A stretch of 64,000 bases of DNA from NCBI GenBank assembly GCA_023101725.1, contig JALJCO010010564.1, positions 62,001 to 126,000 on the forward strand, written 5' to 3'. The position numbers and the translations under genes were made by a program. How positions within the stretch are numbered: the first letter of the stretch is position 1; each line of letters begins with the position of its first letter. The DNA comes from Atherinomorus stipes. Taxonomy: Eukaryota; Chordata; Actinopteri; Atheriniformes; Atherinidae. Below the pieces are notes generated by a model. The model was not told the DNA's origin and made no database searches. It worked only from the letters and a program-made list of their open reading frames with translations. This document shows positions 44,886 through 55,685 of the stretch, one piece after another.

Positions 44886-45521
44886 CTACAGCAGCAGAAG
44901 ACGACACCGGGTGCCACACCTGTCAGCTAAGAACAGGAAACTGAGGCTATAATTCACACAGACTCACCAACATTGGACAATAGAAGATGGAGAAATGTTG
45001 CCTTGTCTGATGAGTCTCCATTTCAGCTACGAAATTTGGATGGTAGGCTCACATTTTGGTGTCAACAACATGAAAGCATGAATCCATCCTGCCTTGTATC
45101 AACAGTTCAGCTTGGTGGTGGTGGTATGATGGTGTGGGAGAGATTTTCTTGGCCCACTTTGGGCCCCTTAGTACCAACATGGCGGTTCAACCACCACACC
45201 CTACCTGAGTATTGTTGCTGACCATGTCCATCCCTTTATGACCACAGTGTAGCATCCTCTGATGCTGCTTCCAGCAGGATAACGCATGAATCATCTCAGA
45301 CTGGTTTTTTGAACATGAGAATGAGTTCATTGTACTCAAATGGCCTCCACAGTCACCAGATCTCAATCCAGCAGAGCAGCTTTGGGATGTAGTTGAATGA
45401 GAGGTTCTCATCATGGATGTGTATCTGACAAATCTGCTGCATCTGCGTGATGCTGTCATGTCAATATGAAGGGTCCAAACCGGTACTAGCAAGGTGTACC
45501 TAATAAAGTGGCCGGTGAGTG
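44886..45521 (+). pseudogene. Tc1 transposase fragment with intact 3' terminal end
   Basis: A frame at 44973-45221 reads WRNVALSDESPFQLRNLDGR, then CLVSTVQLGGGGMMVWERFS and WPTLGPLVPTW. DES carries the first catalytic aspartate. After a frameshift near 45200 the DNA follows the DHVHPFMT, QQDNA-type and SPDLNP-E-LWD regions, with a stop right after LWDVV-E. The 3' end GGCCGGTGAGTG at 45510-45521 abuts TA. The N-terminal DNA-binding half is missing. It is inactive. Confidence 0.92.
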
Positions 45522-45584
45522 TATATGTATCTATGTAAATGGACAGAAGATATTTTTCGTTTGTAGACTGCTGAGTCAAAGAAT

Positions 45585-45705
45585 ATGGTAGGCAAGTGTA
45601 AGCCTTGGCTTCAGCCTAAACCTTTTTGGATAAATTATTGGTTTGTAATGCTTTGATTTTCCAAAATAAAGCTAATCAATCAATCAAAATAAATAAATAC
45701 ACACA
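45585..45705 (+). mobile_element. LINE 3' tail with AATC/AAAT microsatellite
   Basis: GGCTTCAGCCTAAACCTTTT, TTGGTTTGTAATGCTTTGAT and AATCAATCAATCAAAATAAA are typical of a severely 5'-truncated fish LINE ending in a short-repeat tail. Confidence 0.65.
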
Positions 45706-47118
45706 AGTGTAAATGTACTACAAAAAGATATGAATAAAATAGAAACAAAGATAAACGAAATTAAAAAAGCACTCTATGTTGTTTCTCTTGGGATCTACAC
45801 TTATGGGTAATTAGTAAATGAATAAATAAACAGATAAATAGTAGCTTAATAAATGATTCTGTATATCTCATGTAAAATGGTCATAAAAGAGCCTGTGAGA
45901 TGTTCTCCTTTGTATTTGAATGCTTATGCATCAAAATCCTCCACAGAAATATTCATGGAACAAATCCATGACAATGAACAAATGTAATTGTCTTCTGAAA
46001 GCTGCTGTCAGGGACTAAACCTTTGCTCATTTCCATGCATCTCTTGACCCCTGCAAGCTTCAATCATTCAGCCGCACACTGACCACATGCAGCCACAATG
46101 CCTTCCTCTAATATGATTGTTTTCATCCAGATGCATATCCCCCTTCCACAGCCGCCCATTTCTCCCCCTGTTGATATTAGATCAAGTCTAGCTCAATGTG
46201 GTAAGCTATTTGATGGGGTTACAAAATAGTCTGCCTCATCCATTCCCCAGCTTGCCCAGTTCCTAGCAACCAACAAGATTAGACTGTCTGTTTCTGCGCG
46301 GTTTGGAAAGACCCGAGTGCAGGCAGATACCGTAATCACATTATACAGATATAATGCATGCATGCAAGCACACCGGATAAACACATATGTGCTGGTGCAC
46401 TCATGCACAGCCACAAGCACACACTCCCTCACACAACCAATAAGTCAGTGATTCAAGAGATGATGCGGATGTAGTAAAAATTTATTCCAGCACATTACTC
46501 AGACTTGTTGCATGTTGTTTAGTTTGCCCCTTTCACAAATTCTAGCCTCTAAATGATGCTTCATTTTGTTGGATGTTGGAGGCCTTGATGGTTTCCTTAA
46601 GAGCAGCTAAATGGAAATAAAAACCAAATAAAACCTCAGGCCAAGTGACTGTTCAGACATTTGTTTGATCAACAGCCCTATCAGCCCTCACAGACACCTT
46701 ATCAAGGACCACGCGGTGCAGTGGCGCCGGCAGGAAAACATCCAGACTCAAGCAACAGCGCGGCAGAAGGAACTCCAAGCTGGGCTGGACATGATGTGGC
46801 TGCAGGGACGCAAGCACGTGATGCATAATAACACGGAGATAAGACAACAAGCAGAGAGGGAAACATGATGAGAGAGAGATGGGATTAATGTCAAGCAGAC
46901 CGATCCTCTGCGAGCTAAAATCAGCGCGTGGCAGAGAAAAGACAGCTGCACATGTACGGGCTTACAAAGCAGAGACTGACGCACTTTGAAGCAGATGCAT
47001 TCAGAGAAGCCAGCTCTCTGGAAACAGACATGGTTTTCTGGGATGTTATCCTGACTGACTGCGCTCTCCGGAGCCAGGTGTTACCATGCAGCAATGATTC
47101 AGGCATCTCATGGAAACC
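45706..47118. other. Unique-looking interval with a possible coding stretch
   Basis: The only candidate of note is 46665-46868. The surrounding sequence has no recognised repeats and is relatively CpG-rich at 46700-46830. Confidence 0.4.
46665..46868 (+). other. Coding-like stretch, weak support
   Basis: The frame contains LIKDHAVQWRRQENIQTQAT, then ARQKELQAGLDMMWLQGRKH. It is rich in charged residues and glutamine like a coiled coil, and the DNA is GC-rich compared with its surroundings. A possible acceptor (TTTGTTTGATCAACAG) lies upstream. No good donor follows the frame, and a second plus-strand frame is also open for 50 codons, which weakens the case. I do not recognise a protein family. 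Confidence 0.22.
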
Positions 47119-47120
47119 GT

Positions 47121-48306
47121 AAAGGAATAGTACACCCACTGGAGCACTTTTCAATATCTCAAATGCAGCCAGAGATCTGGAAGGGGGGGGGGGGGGGGTC
47201 GTTATCCACCGACTTTCATATAATGGGGGGTGACCGGTGCTCGAAACAAAAAGGTCCATAAAAGTCAATATTCCTCCATAATGCTCGTCCAATATAATCC
47301 AAGGGTGAATCCCAATTCCTGTGTTAACCCTCAGTCTCAAAAATGCGCACTCCCACGAAGAGCAAGTGCTGTCCCGATTCTCAGAAAGCTAAGTTAAGGG
47401 GCAAGTTTGAGGGCTGAATATCCTCAATACTGAGATTCTCCAACACCACCCTTGTGAGTAAGGGCTACCCAGAATGCAAGCAGCAAAGAAGGCGAGCTAC
47501 AAATCTTAAGTATTTTCTTTGTTAATGGAGATAAAAATATTATGAAAACCATTGTTTTATCTTAGTTTAGGCCCATGTTATGGATTAGTTACCTCATTGT
47601 TGCATAATATTTATTTTTATTTTACGATCTTTTGTCAATAGCGGCCGGTGCGGTCAAGCCATTTTGCTATCGTTTAAGTTAGTTAACATTACAAAATGGT
47701 CATTTTTCTTCGCGCTAATGTCGTTTATAACGTGCTTGTGCCGATAACAGTATAAGACAATCGGGCTGATGTCATCTCCCGTAGTCGCAGAGTTATGGAA
47801 CGATAGTTCTGTTTCATTTCTTCTCTAAACAAAGCTCTGCGAGCTCTTCGCAGGTCGAGTCTTAATGACAGTTGTCAGTCAGGTGACGTGCAGGCCAGCT
47901 GACTGGCAGTCATCCAGGAATTCACAGAACCACAGTTACCTACATAACTTTCGTTATAGCTGGTGTTTACCTTTCAATAAGTCGTGGTATGCGGTGACAG
48001 CTGAATATGTCCATACGCAGGGTTAACAGTGCAAATAAATGTAAATAAATTCTTCTTCTTCTGCGTCTTCTTCTGAATTGACAGAGTGAACGCCGCTTTG
48101 GCGTAATGCTGCCCCCCACAGTTTAAAGATGTATCTGCATTTAAGGGTGTCCCATTTTCATTTCACAAAATAGCCCTTAACACTTGGTTTTGAGGGCTAC
48201 TAATATTGAGGGTTGAGCTTGAGGGTTAAGATAGGAATTGGAATTGGGCCAAAGTGTCCTGAGAGGGTAGCATCCAGAATTTAGTGGAAACCACATTATT
48301 TAGTCT
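47121..48306 (+). mobile_element. TTAA-family element half, split by a younger insertion
   Basis: AAAGGAATAGTACACCCACT, CAATATCTCAAATGCAGCC and GGTCCATAAAAGTC are the left part of the family at 26783 and 50419. The text breaks at 47303 inside GTAATCCAAG and resumes at 48252 with AAGTGTCCTGAG, exactly as in the uninterrupted copies. The right half is missing beyond about 48306. A 16-bp G run (47183-47198) replaces the usual TTCTCGTTTCCC segment. Confidence 0.88.
47304..48251. mobile_element. Miniature element with CCCAATTCC ends, 3-bp duplication
   Basis: The left end GGTGAATCCCAATTCCTGTG and the inverse of the right end TGGCCCAATTCCAATTCCTA pair, and complementarity extends into TTAACCCTCA. 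AAG flanks both sides (47301-47303 and 48252-48254). Uninterrupted relatives of the host element supply the empty site at 50645-50660. The 948-bp body has no transposase. An inverted fragment of this family lies at 3968-4245. Confidence 0.93.
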
Positions 48307-48430
48307 AGTGTTTCTCAATGGGGGCGGACCCCCCCCCCCCCCCATGGGGTGTTCAGAGGCCATCAGGGGGCGCTATGGGTTTTTTTCCTAAAAGGGGGTG
48401 GGGGGTGGGTGTTGACGTGCTCTAGGGCAG
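48307..48430. mobile_element. hAT-like end fragment with poly-C tract
   Basis: CTAGTGTTTCTCAATGGGGG resembles the CAGTGTTTCTCAA end of a common fish hAT group. A run of 15 C lies at 48329-48343. The right end is uncertain; GGGCAGTGTTGGTAATCC at 48425-48442 may be related. Confidence 0.5.
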
Positions 48431-49321
48431 TGTTGGTAATCCACAGTTTTGATTTTGATTATTTACACTTATATCTACCAATAGGAGTTAGGAGAAACGA
48501 GGGCTAATCCCCAAATTCACGCTAGAAACACGAATGAGGCTCCAGAAGCGCTAGCAGTAGGATGTTCTGTTGTCAGACATTTGCTTTGCATGTGAATGCG
48601 CCGTGGAGGACGGAGAGAAAACGTGGACCTGATGATGTGAGTCGTCCGTAAGGCTTTGCAGATGTCATAAACTTTACAACTAAAGAGGATAAAGTCTTTT
48701 TTCGTGGATTGAGTTCACCACTTAATCAGACCACCTGTTTGCAACGAGTCAGAGGATCTTAGCAGCGTTTCCACCAGGATCAGTTTTAACCACAAACAGG
48801 AAAGGCAAGACAGCTTTCATGATTTTAAAAAAGGTTTTGTGGTTTTAAATCCTGCCAACGCTCAGTAGACGTGAGTTTCGTCCGTTCATGTTGTTAGCTA
48901 CATGCTTGGATTGGTGCTCTAAGCTGCACATTAGATAGTACAGCTGGGTTTACACCTGCGAGGCGTCTGTGTAACGCTGAGCCTGCAGCTGACGCAGACG
49001 TGTTTAGGGGTACGGTGTCGTGCTGCAGTTTTTTTGTCCAGATCTGCAGGGCAGTAGGGCTGTTAGTGACCGGGAACTCCACATGGTGGAATTTTTTTCC
49101 TCCTGATTTTTTGCTGCAGCATCAGGAATCAGTCAGACCTACTAGATGTGACCAGTGCAGCATCGGTGGGCGGTGTTGGATCACCTGTAGTGCAAGTGTT
49201 GTGTTCCCAGAGTTGTCCACCGTTTCTCAGCTCAGACGGACCTGGTTCTATTCTGACTTTTAGCTGTACATCACTCCCTGGTGTGTAAAGATGACTGCTT
49301 TAAATCTTTTTTTAAAGAACC
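48431..49321. other. No gene recognised
   Basis: Unique-looking sequence. A 62-codon minus frame and an 87-codon plus frame near 48900-49260 show no known domain. Confidence 0.4.
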
Positions 49322-49325
49322 TTAA

Positions 49326-49793
49326 AGACACACAACGTAACTTTTAGACCTTAAAAATCTGTGTTTCTGACTCGTTTTTTCGGCACACCAACATTCATTA
49401 TGCGCATTTTCGAGCCGTCAGTGCCCAGAGCCGTCCCGGGGCTCAGAAACAGCACTATGTAAGATTCCCATCCGGGACGCGACCGTGACGTTGCAGCCGA
49501 CAATTGGTTGCAGCACCGCGTCACTCACTAGCAACCGGATGTAAACCAGGTATCAACGTCGCGGCTGTTTTGAATGCGCATCATGTCGAATTCGGTAAAG
49601 AAACGCAAGGAAACATCACCGGAGGAAGAGAGGAAAAGAAACAGAGGAAGGGACAGAACAAGAGTCAAGATAAGACTGTCTGTTACTGGCTGGAGTGAGC
49701 TTACAGTACAGGTACGAACAAGATGGATGCTAGTTTAGCCGCCGATAGGGGGCGTGTCACTGAGAAAACTGCTAAAAGTTCCGTTGTGTGTCT
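49326..49793. mobile_element. TTAA-flanked miniature element with basic ORF remnant
   Basis: The ends AGACACACAACGTAACTTTT and the inverse of the right end AGACACACAACGGAACTTTT form a strong inverted repeat. TTAA flanks both sides (49322-49325 and 49794-49797). Inside, a plus-strand start at 49581 gives MSNSVKKRKETSPEEERKRN and then RGRDRTRVKIRLSVTGW before a stop: a short, highly basic protein fragment. The same segment occurs at 20555-20700. A piggyBac or Kolobok-type transposase could have moved it. Confidence 0.92.
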
Positions 49794-49797
49794 TTAA

Positions 49798-50414
49798 TTA
49801 CTGGTACAGGGATTTGAGGCATCAGCTGAACTACAGCTGAAATAAATGTGCAGCCTGCAGGGAAACAACAATCAGGGATCCATCAGAGTTCACTAACTGT
49901 CACTAACATCTCTGGTTTCTATGGATGTCTGTGATGCTGTTCATAGATTAAACCTCGTCTGATTTTCATGTTGCTGATCGTTAATTCTGTCAAATGTTTA
50001 GTTTCACTGCAGGATTTTTATGGCGTAACTAAAAATAATCAACATTATAGATTTTGGAAAGACACTTAAACTACATTCACACTTTAGATAAATCAAACTT
50101 TTTTTCTCTCATATTTGTTTTTCCAAACTGAACAGCACAAATGTAATTTTTATAAATAAGGCCCAGTCCGCTTTCTGTGTCATTGTAAACCACATCCACA
50201 TTTGATGTGTTCGGTTACCTCAGCCTGTGTGATCACGTCACATTTCATCTAATTTGAATGTCACAATCTGCAGAGGAGGAGGTAGGATGCAGTAAAATGT
50301 AAATAATGTTTAAAACAATGTACAACACCTCAGGGCTGTAGACGAGTGATGGAGGTCATGTTTAAATTATAATGAACAATCACAAAAAAACATCTCCGCA
50401 GAGCAGAAATTGTG
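49798..50414. other. No gene recognised
   Basis: Unique-looking, AT-rich sequence without features. Confidence 0.5.
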
Positions 50415-50418
50415 TTAA

Positions 50419-51835
50419 AGGAATAGTTCACTCACAGAATGATGTAACTTTATTTTCCACTTCCCCTCATGGTGAGCAAGACTCTGGAGCACTTTTTTAA
50501 TATCTCAAATGCATGAGATCAGGAAGGCTTCTTGTTTCCCTCCAACTTTCACATAATGGAGTTTGCCGGGGTCCGAGCCAAAAAGGTCCATAAAAGTCCA
50601 CAGAAACTTGTCAATATTCCTCCATACTGCTCGTCCAATGTAATCCAAGTGTCTTGAGTGGGTAGCGTCCAGAATTTACTTGAAATGATGTCATTTAGTA
50701 GATTTTTAGAGCCTAAAGAGTACTACATCTTACTTTCACAAAGCACGCAAATGCATTCAGCACCTACTCTGCTGATAATGCAAGCGTAGAAGAAGAAATT
50801 CACTGTTTACATTGTGCTAAGAGCGACAGAGCTGCAGACAAACCCGGACAAACACAAGAGGCTCCAAGAGGGGTTGATGTTGAAACAAACAAAGAAAAAG
50901 AGAAGGAGCAACCACATCTGCCGCGGCTTCCGTATTTTCGTGAATGTGCATCGGCATGCTTGCTAGAGATGCGATGTCGTACTATCTAGGCTAGTTTAGG
51001 CCTTTAATTTCATCAATACTTACTAAGTTGCTTACCGGACGGACAACAACAAAGCCAGCACAGCTCATCACGTTTAGACTACTTTCTCAATGGACAGTTG
51101 CCCGTTTGGTCCTGCAGGCCTTGGATCGGTCTTCCAGTTTATTTTTGGGACACAAAAAAAAAGTCTCTACCACAGTCTGGTTGATCAGAGCAGAGAAATC
51201 CTCTGTCGTAGTTTCTACTCGTTCGTTTGTTCATTCATTAGTAAGTATTAATGAAATTAAAGGAGTTTTGTGACAGATAATGTCTTATATAGAGGCCCGC
51301 TCTGGCTGCCCGCTCCCTCCCATTATATGGACGTACGCTGAACGCCAAAAAATCTAAATATCTCACGTAGGAGTCAGAGTGATACAGAAATGTTACTGGG
51401 GAGTTAGTGCACATACAAACTCCTAGAAATAAGGTCCAGGCTGAAAAAAAGAAACTTATCCTTTAACAGTGAATTTCTTCTTCTATGCTTGCATTATCGG
51501 CGAGTAGGCGCCAAACGCTGCGGCTTCCATAGTGTCGTGAACTCTCATGGACGTGCATCGGGGAAGTAAGTTGTTCTACTGTTTAGGCTACAAAAATCTA
51601 CTGATGTGGTTTCTAGTAAATTCTGGACACTACCCACTCAGGACACTTGGATTACATTGGACGAGCAGTATGGAGGAATATTGACAAGTTTTTGTGGACT
51701 TTTATGGACATTTTTGTTTCAAGCGCCAGTCACCTCCGTTATATAGATCTCCAGCTGCAAAGTGCTCCAGAGTCTTGCTCAGCATGAGGATGAGGAGAAG
51801 ATGAAGGACCATCATTCTGTGGGTGTACTATTCCT
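50419..51835. mobile_element. TTAA-flanked element, long copy with internal insertion
   Basis: AGGAATAGTTCACTCACAGA begins the element and the inverse of TCTGTGGGTGTACTATTCCT ends it. TTAA flanks both sides (50415-50418 and 51836-51839). The left half matches 26783-27170, the right half matches 27180-27456. About 450 bp (near 51003-51475) is extra and contains a copy of the dispersed repeat seen at 12525. Confidence 0.92.
51270..51475 (+). mobile_element. Dispersed repeat nested in the TTAA element
   Basis: ATAATGTCTTATATAGAGGC, CCCATTATATGGACGTAC and AATAAGGTCCAGGCTG match the 12.5-kb copy. Its right end TTATCCTTTAAC lies next to sequence that belongs to the host element. Confidence 0.8.
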
Positions 51836-51839
51836 TTAA

Positions 51840-52730
51840 CGTCAGCTTTCCCAAACACATCTGAGTGGCTTCCTTGATCTCAGGAAACCTGGGAGAGATG
51901 TGCTTTACCCTTCCAGAAACCAAATATTTGTCAGTGCAAGGACAAGGAAGTCATCAATATAAGATCTGCCGTCGGCCGACACTGATAATGTCTGCGTGTT
52001 GCTTGATGTTTGCTCTTTGTTCTGCTATCGGCGCTCACGGCTGCGGTGACACCGCGGAGGCAGGTTGATGCCCGCCGCAGATCATACACACAGATTAAGT
52101 ACGGCATCAGTCAGCCAGAGCTCCACACAGAGCAGCAGGCTTGGCTGCAGTGCATCTCAGTCCCACCGTGCATTTCCATGCAGCAGGCGTCCTCTAACGC
52201 AGAGCTGCTTCGTCATGTGCAGAAGCCAACATAATGTGCAACAATCAGACTTGACATTTTGTGCCTTGATGAGCAGTGTATTATCTGTTTTCCAGGCGTT
52301 GGGGAGGTGATTTATAGCTGAGGCCCCTTCACATCTCAGAGTGATACAGTGAATTTCATTTCTTCATTAGTGTGTCAGCAGTGGCTGTTTGGTCGACCGA
52401 TGTGCTCAACTTGTCTCCACAAATGAATCGCTGACAATCTTCTTCTATTGCAACCAGGAAAGGGTTTAAACGAAGAGGTAAAGATCAATAATTTAAGCAA
52501 TTTAGTTAATTTGTTATTCATCAAGTCACAAAAGTCATCTTAAGGTAGTTTAACAGATAGTCTAATTCAGTCCTTTACAGTTTAGTCTAATTAGTCCAAG
52601 CAATGCAAGGAGACCGAGGAGGAAACCCTCCATCAGAACCAGCAGGACTCTTTCTGTAATGAGGAACATGAGCACGGAAACTGGATTTTCCAGCCTGGTT
52701 GCGGCAACCTCTGATGGCCAACTGTGAGGC
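51840..52730. other. Unique-looking interval, no gene recognised
   Basis: A 67-codon plus frame (51865-52068) ends in a hydrophobic, cysteine-containing stretch, and two overlapping frames are open at 52010-52310. None is recognisable or has clear splice sites. Confidence 0.4.
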
Positions 52731-52734
52731 CAAT

Positions 52735-53175
52735 GTGGAAATTCAGAAAAGTGCTAAAACATTATAGTTCTCCCTTCATCCACCAGGGGCTTCAGAACAG
52801 AGCGAATCCTCAAAGACTCCTATGTTAAAAAAAAACAACTTCACGGCTGAAATAAACATGTTTACAGCAGATATTAACATGTTTACAGCAGGAATAAACG
52901 TGTTCACAGTGGAAATATACGTGTTTACAGCACAAATAAACATGTTTGCAGGAGAAATAAACATGTTTACAGCAAAAATTAACGTGTTTACAGCACAAAT
53001 AAACATGTTTACAGCACAAATAAACATGTTTGCAGCAGGAATAAACATGTTTGCAGCAGGAATAAACATGTTTACAGCACAAATAAACATGTTCATAGCA
53101 GAAATAAACCTAAACATGACACGGTAAGACGGCGACGGTGGGAAACGCCCACCTGGCTTCACTTTCCTGTATTCA
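52735..53175 (-). mobile_element. Miniature dispersed repeat with expanded 21-bp array (inverted)
   Basis: The outer flanks are the inverse of the 12180-12420 element: CCTTCATCCACCAGGGGCTT on the left and GGTGGGAAACGCCCACCTGG on the right. Between them about 12 units of 21 bp (AAATAAACATGTTTACAGCA type) occupy 52847-53108. Because 21 is a multiple of three and no unit holds a stop, frames stay open on both strands with a 7-residue period (INMFTAQ on plus, NMFICAV on minus). No evidence of expression is visible. Confidence 0.93.
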
Positions 53176-54787
53176 GACATGACCGGATGCTACGGCCATC
53201 TCTTTTACAGTCTTTGGGTTGGGCTCAGTTTTGCAGACACTCATTTGTGTACCTGCAGTGGCATTTCTCCGCCACTCGGGGGCAATGTCAATAACGTGGA
53301 ACAATGTGAGTTGCAGCTTGCTTTTGCTGGTGTTGCTGCTGCTGCTGCTCAGACTGAGGTGAGGAAGCTGGCAGAGTTAAACAGCATCTCTGTTATGTTT
53401 CATCATGGTTCCTTGTCAGTTTGACCTCTGAGGCGTTTCTCTTTAACCACATCAAACCAGTCTGCACTGGTTGGATGCTCATTTGGCGTCTCCATTTAGC
53501 TGTTTGATGCATGTTTTCTGTTTTTATTCTGGTTATATTGAAACAATCTGTCATTTTTTTGTCCTCCCACCGGCCAAACCCACACATCATTTAACAGGGG
53601 AAAATGTGTCCGTGCCCTTTGGCTTACTCTCTCGTGTTCAGTTGTTTCTGCTTTTGTTATCAAACATTTTGCAATGGATGTTCATGCAGTCGCCTGCAGC
53701 CCGGGAAGTGGAGAGGATCTCTGCAAGTCATTTATCATCACCATACTCTACATCACGGCAAACTCACGCTATCTGTGTGAAATCAGTCGGCATTGAGCGG
53801 CTTTAGGTCGGGACCCCAGCTGGAGGATGGTTGAACTTCTTCATGTTGTTGCATGCTGCTGTCTGTCAGCATTGTATGCATTTATCGTTATCAGAGGATG
53901 GAGACAGAAACCTCTGCTGTGTTTTATTCATGATGGACCTTCGAACTTATTCCCTCTAATTAAACGATACAACAGCTAGCTGGAATAAGAAGATGTGCAG
54001 CATTCAGCTAGCATGGCAGCACGAGGTGGTATGACTGTGTGTGAGCTCATGCAGGGTTTCGTTTCTTATCAAGAAGCCCTTTCTCTCCTTTTATTCTGTT
54101 GTCACTTCTGTCTACAGAATTTCATATCGCGGGGGGGCAAAGCAGAAAGCACTCCTCGCCCCGTCTAATCCACTGGGCTGCAACCGTGACAGTACAGAAG
54201 GGTGGAAAAGATAACTTCCCTCTGGGGATGCTGCCAGGCACAACTCTTGATCACCGCCTCCCTTCATCTTTGTTCTCTCTCAAATTTATGAATAAAAATG
54301 CAGTCAAAGTTTTGCCCAGTAGCTAAACAGCATTTATCTGTTTCATGCTTTGAATGGAACTTTGACTATTAACTCTGAAGGGATGATGGATTTTCTACTT
54401 CCCTACCTAAAGTGGATTAGCCCAGTTTATGACAACAGTATCATAGAGGTGTAATACGGGCCACTGTCTTCAAAGTCACCTTTGTTCCAGGAACCAATCG
54501 ACGACCTGACGGCTTAATCCCACAGAAGGAATGGATGAAATTAATTTGTATTGGATGAGAATGAAATGCTAGAAATAACTGGGAAAGGTTCAGTAATAGT
54601 CCACAGGTATTATATGATTAGGTCTTTTTTCACTGGTCACACAGCTGTGGCAAAAATAAAAATGATTATCAAATAGCAAGAAGAAATCAGGGTCTGTGTA
54701 TGCGATACAGAATAATCATCTTTGAGTGCACTGATTTAGATATTTGGTGAGAAAACTGCACAGTTCACAGAAACATTTATGTATTTG
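53176..54787. other. Unique-looking interval, no gene recognised
   Basis: A short GCT-triplet run is at 53327-53350. The block 54225-54330 contains TATGAATAAAAATGCAGTCA in CpG-poor context and may be regulatory, but only composition supports this. Confidence 0.4.
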
Positions 54788-55620
54788 TAGGGATGCACAA
54801 TATTGGAATTTTGGCCGATATCCGATATGCCGATATTGTAAAACTCTTGTGGCAGATAACCAATATCGATACCGATATTAAAGCTGAAAGATAAATGATG
54901 TAATATTCATTCCTTGTGCAAAATTAGAAAAATACCTCAACTTGTTGTCTGTAGAGCAAGTCAAGCTTAATAACAGTTGTTCAAACAAAACTAATAGGAT
55001 ATGTGCTAGGGCTGGGAAAAAAGATCGATACACTGAAATATTGCGATATTTCCATTTACATATATATATATTGACATTTAAAGACTCTGTATTTATCTAT
55101 TTTACTATTTTACTAACTTTACTGTCGTTCTGTCCCAAAATCTCGCCAGTTTTCATGAGATCTCGTGAGATTACTGTAAGGGAACGGTGAAATCTCGTGA
55201 GATTTTGTTGGTAAAATAGATCAACATCATGTTTTTACATATCAATATGAAATCTGCATATGAAAATATTGCAATATTTCAGTGTATTGATACTTTTCCC
55301 CAACCCTGATATGTGCATTACAGTATATCCTAAAACCACCTGGATTTTTGTCTCCCTGAGTAAAAAAGACAAAACAGGGGATATTTGGTTATTTACACAA
55401 ATGAGCGTGTATAAACTCTGTTCACACAGAACATCCTAAAAGAAACTGTCTTTAGAAGTTTGAAGGTCTGTAAAAAAAAAACAAGTTATTGTATTTTTTA
55501 AGACTTTAGAAACTGCCGCCTGATCGGTAAATATCAGTGGGGTGGCCAATGTCCATTACTCAGCTTTAAGGCCGATATAGGCCGATACCGATAGGGGACC
55601 AAGTATATCGTTCATTCCTA
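54788..55620. mobile_element. hAT-like element hosting a nested hAT
   Basis: The left end TAGGGATGCACAATATTGGA and the inverse of the right end TAGGAATGAACGATATACTT are similar, with CCGATATCCGATATGCCGAT and GGCCGATATAGGCCGATACC inside the ends. Flanking 8-mers TGTATTTG and TTTATCTG agree at six of eight positions. No transposase is present. Confidence 0.8.
55007..55308. mobile_element. Nested hAT miniature element, perfect 8-bp duplication
   Basis: ATATGTGC is present on both sides (54999-55006 and 55309-55316) without a mismatch. The element starts TAGGGCTGGGAAAA and ends CCCCAACCCTG. Its arms match for about 45 bp, through GATACACTGAAATATTGC. At 302 bp it is a miniature non-autonomous hAT. 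The perfect duplication suggests a recent insertion. Confidence 0.95.
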
Positions 55621-55685
55621 TTTATCTGTTCATTTAAAGATGTAAGCGACTGAGCCATTCACTCTAAAGACATGCCTCGGTTTAC

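Noticed and set aside
46921..47340. 139-codon minus-strand frame
   Set aside because: It runs through the poly-G tract and the left end of a TTAA element; a chance frame.
51865..52068. Frame with a signal-peptide-like C-terminal hydrophobic stretch
   Set aside because: The hydrophobic part is at the wrong end, and no exon boundaries or homology are recognised.
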